Shown piece by piece: positions 42,819-51,039 of a stretch of DNA of 64,000 nucleotides. The notes beneath the pieces were generated by a model. It saw only the letters and a program-made list of their open reading frames with translations, was not told the DNA's origin and ran no database searches. The stretch is from Streptomyces sp. NBC_01276. GTDB taxonomy: Bacteria > Actinomycetota > Actinomycetes > Streptomycetales > Streptomycetaceae. How positions within the stretch are numbered: position 1 is the stretch's first letter; each line of letters starts with the position of its first letter. The position numbers and the translations under genes were made by a program. The DNA lies in the NCBI RefSeq assembly GCF_041435355.1, contig NZ_CP108442.1, positions 7,066,501-7,130,500 of the forward strand. The letters run 5' to 3'.

Positions 42819-43735
42819 CGGGTCCGTCCTGTCGTGTACTCGACGCTGTCGGCGGTCAGTTCCATGAAGGCCTCCTCCAGGGAGGCCGTACGCGGGGTGA
42901 GTTGGTCCAGCACGATCCCGTGAGCGAAGGCGAGCGCCCCGATCCGGTCCGCCGCCAGTCCGGTCACCACGAGCCTGCCCGTGTCCGCCGGCCCCTCCGG
43001 CTCCACCGAAGCGCCCGCGCCGGCCAGCAGCGCCGCCAGTTCGGCGGTCCGCGACGTGCCCACGACGGTCCGGGACCGGGTGCTGCGGGCCGCGAACTGC
43101 CCTGCCGACTCGGCGGCGATGAGCCGCCCGCGGCCGATGACGACGAGATCGTCGGCGGTGTTCTGCATCTCCGACATCAGATGGCTGGAGAGGAAGACCG
43201 TACGGCCCTCGGCCGCCAGCCGCCGGAAGAGGCCGCGCATCCAGAGCACGCCCTCCGGGTCCATGCCGTTGACGGGCTCGTCGAACATCAGCACCGGGGG
43301 ATCGCCGAGGAGGGCGGTGGCGATCCCCAGGCGCTGCTTCATGCCGAGCGAGAACCCGCCGATGCGGCGGCCCGCCGCTCCGGCCAGGCCGACCTCCTGG
43401 AGCACCTCGTCCACCCGGCGCGCCGGGATGCCGTTGCTGCGGGCCAGCGCGGACAGGTGGGCGGTGGCGCTGCGTCCGCCGTGCACCTGGTTCGCGTCGA
43501 GGAGGGCGCCCGCGTGCCGCAGTCCGCGCGGGTGGTCGCCGAAGGGGACGCCGGCGACGGTGGCGGAACCGGCGGTGGGCCGGTCCAGGCCGAGGACCAT
43601 CCGCAGGGTGGTGGTCTTGCCGGCTCCGTTCGGGCCGAGGAATCCGGTGACGCGGCCCGGCCTGACGGTGAAGGACAACCGGTCGACGGCGGTCTTGGCG
43701 CCGTAGCGCTTGGTGAGTTCGTTGACTTCGATCAC
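42815..43735 (-). CDS. ABC transporter ATP-binding protein
   Basis: A 306-residue ATPase. Walker A is GFLGPNGAGKTTTLRMVLGL, the signature is FSLGMKQRLGIATALLG, Walker B is PVLMFDEPVNGMDPEG and the switch His is in FLSSHLMSEM. The C-terminal ~90 residues are the extension found in DrrA-like drug-export ATPases. GTG 43735 is used; the longer reading to 43771 has no support. It lies 119 bases after the megaenzyme gene on the same strand and overlaps the permease by four bases. Confidence 0.92.
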   Translation of the reverse strand: MIEVNELTKRYGAKTAVDRLSFTVRPGRVTGFLGPNGAGKTTTLRMVLGLDRPTAGSATVAGVPFGDHPRGLRHAGALLDANQVHGGRSATAHLSALARSNGIPARRVDEVLQEVGLAGAAGRRIGGFSLGMKQRLGIATALLGDPPVLMFDEPVNGMDPEGVLWMRGLFRRLAAEGRTVFLSSHLMSEMQNTADDLVVIGRGRLIAAESAGQFAARSTRSRTVVGTSRTAELAALLAGAGASVEPEGPADTGRLVVTGLAADRIGALAFAHGIVLDQLTPRTASLEEAFMELTADSVEYTTGRTR

Positions 43736-43854
43736 AAGGGCAACCCTGCCGGGAGGGCGCCCCGCGGGCATGGTGCCGTGGGCGGCACTCGCGCGGCCGC
43801 CCCCGGCCGTGGGAGTACGCCCCCGGGCGGGGGCCGCGGGGTGACCCGAGGACG

Positions 43855-46800
43855 TCAGCCCCCGGCCGCCGACACCTCCTGGGCCAGGACCGACACGGCC
43901 CGGCGGATGTCCCCTTCGCGGTGATCGGAGGTGACGAAGAACCGCAGCCGGGAGAGCCCCTCCTCCACCGCGGGGTGGAAGATCGGATCGGCGATGACAC
44001 CGCGCTCGTACAGCCGGTCGGCGACGCGCAGGGTCCTCGCCGAGTCACCGAGGAGGCACGGCACGATCGGGGTGTGGGCGCTGGAGCCCGTCGCGAGGCC
44101 GGCCGAGGAGGCGAGCGAGAGGAAGAGCTCGGCGTTGCGCCGCAGGGCACGGACCCGGTCCGCGGTGATCAGCTCGCTCGCGGCCAGCGCGGCGGCCGCG
44201 TTGGCCGGGGTCAGGCCGACGCTGTAGACGAAGCCGGGCAGGGTGTGCCGCAGCCAGCGCACCATCCGGGCCGAGCCGCCGAGGTAACCGCCGCAGCTGG
44301 CGAAGGCCTTGGAGAGGGTGCCCATCCACAGGTCCACTCCGGACCGGTCGACGCCGAAGAACTCGCCGACACCGCGGCCGTGCTCGCCCACGGTGCCGAT
44401 GCTGTGGGCCTCGTCGACCATCAGCAGGGCGCCGTATCGTTTCTTCAGTTCGATCACGGCCGGCAGGTCCACCAGGTCGCCGTCCATGCTGTAGGCGCCC
44501 TCGACGGCGATCAGCACCCGCCGGAACCGCGAGCGGTTGACCCGCAGCATGTGCGCCAGCTGGTCCGTGTCGTTGTGGGCGAAGGGCCGCCGGGCCGCCC
44601 CGGACAGCGCGCAGCCCTGCAGGATGCTGTCGTGGGCGAGGGCGTCGTGCAGCACCAGGTCCCCGGCGCCGACGACGTGCCCGATCGCGGTGACGTTGGT
44701 GGCGTGGCCGCTGACCAGCGCCAGGCAGTCGTCGACGCCGAGGAAGGCGGCGAGCGCCCGCTCCAGCCGTACGGTCAGCTCCCGTTCGCCGGAGAGCACC
44801 CGGCTCGCCGAGACCGAGGTCCCGTAGCGGTCCACCGCTTCGTGGGCGGCGGCGGTGACCGCCGGATGGCCCGAGAGCCCCAGGTAGTTGTAGGAGCCGA
44901 AGGAGAGGTACTCCCGGTCACCGATCACGGTCGTGTCGCGGATCGTGCCCCGGTGGACCCGGAAGTACGGGAAGTCCGCGCCGCCGGCGGTGATCGCGTC
45001 CAGGCGTTCCTCGAACTGCCGCACCTCCGGGAAACCGTCGACGCTCGCCGTGGCGGCGTACTCGTCCCCCTGCGGCTCCGGCGCCTCCCACGGCTCCCGC
45101 GGCCGCGGGGGAGCGGCGGGGGCCGGCGCGTGCGTGAGGTGGGGAGCGACCAGTTCGGTCAGCCGCCCGATGGTCAGGCCGGGCCTGAAGGTCTCCTCGC
45201 TGGGGAAGCCCGGCGCGTGCCGCGCGATGATGACGTCCAGCTCCTGGAGCATCAGGGAATCGAAGCCGAGATCGGTCGTCAGGACCATCCGCGCGCCCAG
45301 GTCGGAGAGCGGGAAGACCCCGGTCCGTGAGACCGCTTCGAGGACGACGGACGCGGCGGCCCCGCCCGGTCCGGCCGACGCGTCCGGCTGCGCGGACCCT
45401 CCCGGCGAGGCGGGCGCGCCCCGTCCGGCGGAGGGCGGGACCGCCGCCACCACCCGCGGGGGTTCCTCCGGGTGGCCGGCGGGCTCCGCCGTCTCGCGGG
45501 CCGACGCGTCCACCACCCAGTGGTGGCGGGGCGCCAGGGGACTCGGCGGCAACGTGCACGGAGGAGTCCGCTCCGCCGCGGGAAGCGGCGCCGGGCCGCT
45601 CACCGCACGCACGGCCGGGCCCGCCGGCGCGGGGGCGCGTTCCCCGTCCGCCGGCGCGCCCGGGGCGGCGGCGGACGTCTCGGGCGCGCCGGGCTCCACC
45701 GCGCCGACGGCCAGCCCCGGCCCGAGCTCCCCGGTGCGGCCCGCCGCGATGGCCTCGGCGGCGGCGGTCAGCCGGCCCGCGGCCTCGGCGGAGTCCCGCG
45801 CCACCACCGCCAGACGCTCCGCGAAGGGCGTACGGCGCGCCAGGGTGTCCGCGACCCGGGCCGGCGGGAGCCGGTCTTCGGTGAGGACGTCCGCCAGGTC
45901 GCGGGCGTAACGGGCCAGCCCCGCCCGGTCACGGGCGCTGAGCACCAGGAGGTGCGGCTCCCCGTCCGGGGCGGGCACGGCCGGCTCCGGGGCGGCGCAC
46001 TCCTCCACCACCAGGTGGACGCCGGTGCCGCCGAAGCCGAAGGCGCTCACCCCGGCCCGGCGCGGCCGCGGGGACCGCGGCCACGGCGTCGCCTCCGTCG
46101 GGACGACCAGCCGCGCGGCGGCGAGGGCCGCCGGCTCGGCCGGTTCGAACTCCGGCTGCGGCGGTATCAGCCCCCGGTGCACGGCCAGGACGGTCTTGAT
46201 GAGCCCCGCGATCCCGGCGGCGTTCAGGGAGTGGCCCACCACCGCCTTCACCGCGCCGAGGAAGGCGGGCGCGGCGTCCTCACCGCGCAGCTCGCGCAGC
46301 ACACCGACCTCGACCGGATCGCCGACCGTCGTCCCGGTACCGTGCGCCTCCAGGTACCCGACCGAGTCCGGGGCCAGGTCCGCGTCGCGGTAGGCCCGGC
46401 GCAGGGCCCGGAGCTGACCGGCCGCCTGGGGGTGCATACCGCCGTGCACGGTCCCGTCGTTGGCCGTGCCCACCCCCCGGATCACCGCGTAGACGCGGTC
46501 GCCGGCGGCCAGCGCGTCGGCCAGGGGCCGCAGCACCAGGACCCCGGCGCCCTCGCCCAGGACGAAGCCGTCGGCCCGCGCCCCGAACGGCAGGCACCTG
46601 CCGCTGCGCGAGACGGCGCCGATCCGGCTCAGGCCCACCAGCAGGTCGGGGGTGAGGATCAGCTGGGCGCCGCCCGCCAGCGCGATGCGGGTGCGGCCCG
46701 CGCGCAGGGCGAACACGGCGTTCGCCACGGCCATCAGCCCACCGGAGCACGCCGAGTCCAGCGCATAGCTCTCACCGTGCAGGTCGAAGACCGAACTGAT

Positions 46801-47394
46801 GGTGTTCGGACCCATGTTGAGCAGGAGTCCGGCCACCGACGTGCCCTGCAGGTGGTCGACGCCCCGGACCGTTTCCAGCCACCGGGGGTCGGCCGGCCGG
46901 GCCCCGAACTCGCCGCCGGCCACCTGGCGCATCCGGATCTGCAGGCTGCTGAGCTCGCGGTAGCCGCTCTCGGTGAGCGAGGTGATCACCGAGGTCTCCT
47001 CGCGGTCGAAACCCTCGGTCTCCCATCCGGCGTCCTGGATCGCCTCGCGGGCGAGGTCGATCAGCAGCCGGTGCTGTGGGTCCATCGACCGGGCCCGCCG
47101 CGGCGGGATGCCGTAGTGCGCCGCGTCGAAGTGGCCCACGTCCGGCAGCAGCGCCATGGTGTCCGTGTACGTCGTCGACGGGTCGCGGAAGTTCTCGCTG
47201 AGGAAGGCGGAGGCGCGCCACCGGGACTCGGGGATGGCGGAGAACTGGGGCCGCGGGGCGGTCAGGAGACGCCAGTACGCGTTCACGTTCCGGGCCCCCG
47301 GGAAACGGCAGGCCATGCCCACGACCGCGACGTCGTCGTGCCGCGCCGACGGGGATCCCACCGCGCCGCCGTCCCTCTTCGACACGGGTGTCAC
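43855..47394 (-). CDS. Ketosynthase-ACP-alpha-oxoamine synthase fusion enzyme
   Basis: A 1179-residue hybrid. Domain 1 (about 20-465) is a type I ketosynthase with active Cys216 in ALDSACSGGL and the histidines in EAHGTGTTVGDP (351) and VVGHSLNAAGIAG (388). A ~200-residue linker with an HHWVVD motif but no acyltransferase follows. An ACP around 680-755 has Ser713 in DLGFDSLML. The C-terminal domain (about 780-1179) is a PLP oxoamine synthase, with DEAHSIGTVGEHGRG and the Schiff-base Lys1029 in GTLSKAFASCGGY. This order resembles the C-terminal part of RedL of prodiginine synthesis. It should condense an acyl-ACP with an amino acid, releasing an alpha-amino ketone. The GTG start overlaps the upstream SDR stop (GTGA). 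Confidence 0.9.
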   Translation of the reverse strand: MTPVSKRDGGAVGSPSARHDDVAVVGMACRFPGARNVNAYWRLLTAPRPQFSAIPESRWRASAFLSENFRDPSTTYTDTMALLPDVGHFDAAHYGIPPRRARSMDPQHRLLIDLAREAIQDAGWETEGFDREETSVITSLTESGYRELSSLQIRMRQVAGGEFGARPADPRWLETVRGVDHLQGTSVAGLLLNMGPNTISSVFDLHGESYALDSACSGGLMAVANAVFALRAGRTRIALAGGAQLILTPDLLVGLSRIGAVSRSGRCLPFGARADGFVLGEGAGVLVLRPLADALAAGDRVYAVIRGVGTANDGTVHGGMHPQAAGQLRALRRAYRDADLAPDSVGYLEAHGTGTTVGDPVEVGVLRELRGEDAAPAFLGAVKAVVGHSLNAAGIAGLIKTVLAVHRGLIPPQPEFEPAEPAALAAARLVVPTEATPWPRSPRPRRAGVSAFGFGGTGVHLVVEECAAPEPAVPAPDGEPHLLVLSARDRAGLARYARDLADVLTEDRLPPARVADTLARRTPFAERLAVVARDSAEAAGRLTAAAEAIAAGRTGELGPGLAVGAVEPGAPETSAAAPGAPADGERAPAPAGPAVRAVSGPAPLPAAERTPPCTLPPSPLAPRHHWVVDASARETAEPAGHPEEPPRVVAAVPPSAGRGAPASPGGSAQPDASAGPGGAAASVVLEAVSRTGVFPLSDLGARMVLTTDLGFDSLMLQELDVIIARHAPGFPSEETFRPGLTIGRLTELVAPHLTHAPAPAAPPRPREPWEAPEPQGDEYAATASVDGFPEVRQFEERLDAITAGGADFPYFRVHRGTIRDTTVIGDREYLSFGSYNYLGLSGHPAVTAAAHEAVDRYGTSVSASRVLSGERELTVRLERALAAFLGVDDCLALVSGHATNVTAIGHVVGAGDLVLHDALAHDSILQGCALSGAARRPFAHNDTDQLAHMLRVNRSRFRRVLIAVEGAYSMDGDLVDLPAVIELKKRYGALLMVDEAHSIGTVGEHGRGVGEFFGVDRSGVDLWMGTLSKAFASCGGYLGGSARMVRWLRHTLPGFVYSVGLTPANAAAALAASELITADRVRALRRNAELFLSLASSAGLATGSSAHTPIVPCLLGDSARTLRVADRLYERGVIADPIFHPAVEEGLSRLRFFVTSDHREGDIRRAVSVLAQEVSAAGG

Positions 47395-48332
47395 CCGGTG
47401 GCGGACAGTCGTTCGCGCCACCACTCGACCGTCGTCTTGACCTGCTCGTCGACGGGCGTGGCCCGCACCGTGAAGGCCGCCTCCCAGGCGCCGGAGTCGA
47501 CCACGAAGGGACGGTCGAACTGGTAGCGGATCTCCTTGAGTTCACGCATCAGCGGGGAGAAGAGCGACAGTGCGCCCAGGACGGCCGACGGCAGTCCGCG
47601 TACGGCGACCGGCCCCGTGCCCGACTCGTCGGCGAGCCGGCCGACCATCTCCCGCACGGACAGCGCCGGCCCGGTCGGTACGTGCCAGGCCCGCCCCCAG
47701 GCGCGTTCCTCGTCCGCGGCCTCGACCAGCGCGGCAGCCACGTCGGGGAGGTAGGTCCAGCTGTGCGGGGCGTCGGGGTCGCCGAGGGCGGAGACGGGCC
47801 TGCCGCGCAGCACCTGCGGTACGACCCGGCCGGCCAGGTGCCCGCCGTCGGTCACGCCGGGGCCGAAGAAGTCCGAGGCCCGCAGCTCCACGGCCTGCAG
47901 GCGGCCCTGCTCGTGCAGGGTCCGGGCCGTCTCCCAGGCGGCGGCCCGCACCCGCCCCTTGGGGCCGGTCGCCGCGAGCGGCAGCTCCTCGGTCAGGGGG
48001 CCGTCCACGGGACCGTAGCCGTAGAGGTTGCCGAGCATGACCAGCACGGCCCCGGTCTCCTCGGCGGCCGTGCAGAGGGACGAGGTCATCGCGGGCCATT
48101 CGCCCGCCCAACGGTGGTAGGGAGGTGCGGCGCATCCGAAGACGGCGGCCGCGCCCCGGGCGGCCTCGGTCAGCCGGACGCCGTCGGCCGCGTCCAGCGC
48201 GACGTGCTCGATGCCGGGTTCCGGAGCACGGCCCGATCTGGTGACGACCCGTACCGAGTGTCCCCGCCCGGCCAGCAGCCGGGCCGTGGCCGCACCGGCG
48301 GGCCCGAATCCCACGACGACATAGAAACTCAC
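47391..48332 (-). CDS. NAD-dependent epimerase/dehydratase (extended SDR)
   Basis: A 313-residue Rossmann enzyme. The nucleotide-binding start is VVVGFGPAGAATARLLAGRG, with VLVMLGNLYGYGPVDGPLTE and a later DFFGPGVTDGGHLAGRVVPQ block as in extended SDRs. The classic YxxxK is not obvious, so the catalytic details are uncertain. It may reduce the ketone or otherwise tailor the product of the downstream fusion enzyme. It is the first gene of the minus-strand locus, and its stop overlaps the start of the megaenzyme by four bases. Confidence 0.8.
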   Translation of the reverse strand: MSFYVVVGFGPAGAATARLLAGRGHSVRVVTRSGRAPEPGIEHVALDAADGVRLTEAARGAAAVFGCAAPPYHRWAGEWPAMTSSLCTAAEETGAVLVMLGNLYGYGPVDGPLTEELPLAATGPKGRVRAAAWETARTLHEQGRLQAVELRASDFFGPGVTDGGHLAGRVVPQVLRGRPVSALGDPDAPHSWTYLPDVAAALVEAADEERAWGRAWHVPTGPALSVREMVGRLADESGTGPVAVRGLPSAVLGALSLFSPLMRELKEIRYQFDRPFVVDSGAWEAAFTVRATPVDEQVKTTVEWWRERLSATG

Positions 48333-48406
48333 GTGCGAACCCTAGCGCGCGGACCCCATGTCACTCCCGGCCCCTCGGGCCGGGCTCGTGCCACGATGGC
48401 GGAGAC

Positions 48407-48422
48407 CCCTTGCGATCAAGGG
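48407..48422. promoter_or_regulatory. Short palindrome between SDR gene and aminopeptidase gene
   Basis: CCCTTG and CAAGGG flank CGAT in the 140-base divergent gap. It could be an operator for either gene; no regulator gene is adjacent. Confidence 0.3.
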
Positions 48423-48472
48423 AGGGGTTCGGTGGGTTTTGAGGGTGAACGGATCGAATTCAGGAGGCGGTT

Positions 48473-49975
48473 GTGACCGAGCGTTCGTCCGAAATCCGGC
48501 AGTCCGGTGAGGGGGACCCGACGTCCGGGGCAGAGGAGGCCGCGCGGGCCGGGGAAGCGGAGCGGAGCGAGGGCCGCGGCCGTCGGCGGGGGGTGAGCGA
48601 GGAGCTGGCCGCGAACATGCGGCAGGGCTGGGCCGACACCGAGCGCCACGACATCGAGCCCCTCCCGCAGGCCGCCCACACCGCCCGCCGGCGCGCGGCG
48701 CTCTCCGCCCGCTTCCCGGGCGAGCGCCTGGTGATACCCGCCGGCAACCTGCTGGTCCGCGCCAACGACACGCACCACCCCTTCCGCGCCTGCTCGGACT
48801 ACGTGTACCTGACCGGCGACCAGACCGAGGACGCCGTCCTGGTCCTGGAGCCCGGGGAGGACGGCGGCCACCGGTCCACCGCGTACCTGCTGCCCCGCTC
48901 CGACCGGGAGGACGGGGAGTTCTGGCTGTCCGCATGCGGCGAGCTGTGGGACGGACGGCGGGCCGGCCTGACCGAGAACGAGCGGCTCCTCGGCCTGCCC
49001 TGCGCGGACGTCCGGAACCTGGCCGCCGCCCTCGCGGAGGCCACCGGCCCGGTCCGCGTCCTGCGCGGCCACGACGCCGGCATCGAGAAGGCCCTGCGGG
49101 ACAAGGTCACGGCCGCGACCGACGAGGAGTTGCGGGTCTTCCTCTCCGAGATGCGCCGCGTCAAGGACGCGTTCGAGATCGGCGAGCTCCGCAAGGCCGT
49201 CGACTCCACCGTGCGCGGCTTCGAGGACGTCGTGAAGGTCCTCGACAAGGCCGGGGCCACCTCGGAGCGCTACGTCGAGGGCACCTTCTTCCTGCGCGCC
49301 CGCGTCGAGGGCAACGACGTCGGCTACAGCACCATCGCCGCCGCCGGCCCGCACGCCACCACCCTCCACTGGATCCGCAACGACGGCGACGTCCGCCCGG
49401 GCGACCTGCTGCTGCTCGACGCCGGCGTGGAGACCCACTCCCTCTACACCGCCGACGTCACCCGCACCCTGCCCGTCAGCGGCACCTTCTCCCCGCTCCA
49501 GCGCACGGTCTACGACGCGGTGCACGACGCCCAGCAGGCCGGGATCGCCGCCGTCAGGCCCGGCGCCCGCTTCCGCGACTTCCACGAGGCCGCCCAGCGG
49601 GTCCTCGCCGAACGGCTCCTCGCCTGGGGCCTGCTCGGCGAACGCACCCTGGAGCAGGTCCTGGAGCTGGGCCTGCAGCGCCGCTGGACCCTGCACGGCA
49701 CCGGCCACATGCTCGGCCTCGACGTCCACGACTGCGCCGCCGCCCGCACCGAGACGTACGCCGACGGCGTCCTCGAACCCGGCGTCGTGCTCACCGTCGA
49801 GCCCGGACTGTACTTCCAGGCCGACGACCTGACCGTGCCCGAGGAGTACCGCGGCATCGGGATCCGGATCGAGGACGACATCCTCGTCACCGAGGACGGC
49901 AACGAGAACCTCTCGGCGGCCCTGCCGCGCCGGTCGGACGAGGTCGAGTCCTGGATGGCCGCCCTGCGGGCCTGA
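48473..49975 (+). CDS. pepP: Xaa-Pro aminopeptidase (aminopeptidase P)
   Basis: A 500-residue cytosolic metallopeptidase that removes N-terminal residues before proline. A disordered N-terminus of ~45 residues precedes the AMP_N domain (ARRRAALSARFPGERLVIPA, NDTHHPFRACSDYVYLTGDQ). The pita-bread catalytic domain supplies the metal ligands: two Asp in LLDAGVETHSLYTADVTR, His in LHGTGHMLGLDVHD, Glu in TVEPGLYFQ and Glu in IGIRIEDDILVT. GTG 48473 follows AGGAGG. It is divergent from the SDR-megaenzyme locus and is probably housekeeping. Confidence 0.94.
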   Translation: MTERSSEIRQSGEGDPTSGAEEAARAGEAERSEGRGRRRGVSEELAANMRQGWADTERHDIEPLPQAAHTARRRAALSARFPGERLVIPAGNLLVRANDTHHPFRACSDYVYLTGDQTEDAVLVLEPGEDGGHRSTAYLLPRSDREDGEFWLSACGELWDGRRAGLTENERLLGLPCADVRNLAAALAEATGPVRVLRGHDAGIEKALRDKVTAATDEELRVFLSEMRRVKDAFEIGELRKAVDSTVRGFEDVVKVLDKAGATSERYVEGTFFLRARVEGNDVGYSTIAAAGPHATTLHWIRNDGDVRPGDLLLLDAGVETHSLYTADVTRTLPVSGTFSPLQRTVYDAVHDAQQAGIAAVRPGARFRDFHEAAQRVLAERLLAWGLLGERTLEQVLELGLQRRWTLHGTGHMLGLDVHDCAAARTETYADGVLEPGVVLTVEPGLYFQADDLTVPEEYRGIGIRIEDDILVTEDGNENLSAALPRRSDEVESWMAALRA

Positions 49976-50097
49976 GACCCCCCCCGAGCGGCCGCGACGA
50001 CCGGGGGAGGGCCCCGCCACCCGGCGGATCCGCCGGTACCACGTCCCACGGGTGGGCCGGCCCCCGCCCGGGTAGGCTCCCCGGCGGGAGGCGGGCC

Positions 50098-51039
50098 ATG
50101 AACGCAGCTCCGTACGGGGGTGCGGACCCGGGGCTCTACGGGCCCGGGTCCGTCACCTGGCAGTGCCACGGCGACCCGGTCATGTGGATCGCCGGCGTCC
50201 GCGCGCTCTACCTCCAGGCCCTCCACCCGCGCGCCGTGCGCGCGGTGATGGCGAACAGCTCCTTCCACCGGGACGCCTGGGGCCGGCTGCTGCGCACCGC
50301 CGACTTCGTCGGCACCCTCACCTACGGCACCACCGAGAACGCCGAGCGGGCCGGAGCCCGGGTCCGGGCGCTCCACGGCCGGCTGTCCGCCACCGACCCG
50401 GACACCGGGGAGCGCTTCCGCGTCGACGACCCCGAACTGCTGCTGTGGGTGCACTGCGCGCAGATCGACAGCTTCCTGCACGTCCTGCTCCGCTCCGGCG
50501 TCCCCCTCACCCCCGACCAGGCCGACCGCTACGTGGACGAGAACCGGGTGAACGCCCGCCTCGTCGGCCTCGACCCGGCCGACGTGCCCGCCGACACCGC
50601 CGCGCTCGCCGCGTACTTCGAGGAGGTCCGCCCCCGCCTCGCGGCCGGGGCCGACGCCCGCGCCGTCGACGACTTCCTGCGCGCCCCGCCCGTCCACCCC
50701 CTCCTCGTCCCTGGCCGAAACCTGCTGTGGAGACCGATCGCCGGAATCGCCTACGGGACCCTCCCCGACTGGGCGCACCGGCTCTACGGGCGCACCGCTC
50801 CGCCCCCGCGCGACGTCACCCGGCGCCTGCGCCTCACGGGTCGCGTGTTGCGCAGCATTCCCGCAGGTCTACGCTGGCGGCTGCCTCCAGGTCACATCTT
50901 GAAAGCGATGCGCCGGCTGGGCCCCGGGAGCCGCCCCTCCGCGTACACACTGCGTATACCAGCGGCCATACTGGACCGGCCGAGGAGGGCGCGGCACGAC
51001 GACGGGGGCGGCTTTAAGACATGGCGGAGTCCAGACTGA
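50098..51039 (+). CDS. DUF2236 (MpaB-like oxygenase family) protein
   Basis: A 313-residue protein with the family blocks PGSVTWQCHGDPVMWIAGVR, LYLQALHPRAVRAVMANSSF, the ADFVGTLTYGTTENA motif and LLWVHCAQIDSFLHVLLRSG. The conserved His and Arg positions are those proposed to bind heme in MpaB/Lcp-like enzymes. The physiological substrate is unknown. GGGAGGCGGGCC precedes the ATG. Its last 19 bases overlap the start of the downstream kinase gene in another frame, an unusually long overlap that suggests tight coupling. Confidence 0.85.
   Translation: MNAAPYGGADPGLYGPGSVTWQCHGDPVMWIAGVRALYLQALHPRAVRAVMANSSFHRDAWGRLLRTADFVGTLTYGTTENAERAGARVRALHGRLSATDPDTGERFRVDDPELLLWVHCAQIDSFLHVLLRSGVPLTPDQADRYVDENRVNARLVGLDPADVPADTAALAAYFEEVRPRLAAGADARAVDDFLRAPPVHPLLVPGRNLLWRPIAGIAYGTLPDWAHRLYGRTAPPPRDVTRRLRLTGRVLRSIPAGLRWRLPPGHILKAMRRLGPGSRPSAYTLRIPAAILDRPRRARHDDGGGFKTWRSPD

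Noticed and set aside
43855..47394. A standard modular type I PKS
   Set aside because: No acyltransferase, ketoreductase or thioesterase is present. The C-terminal domain is a PLP enzyme.
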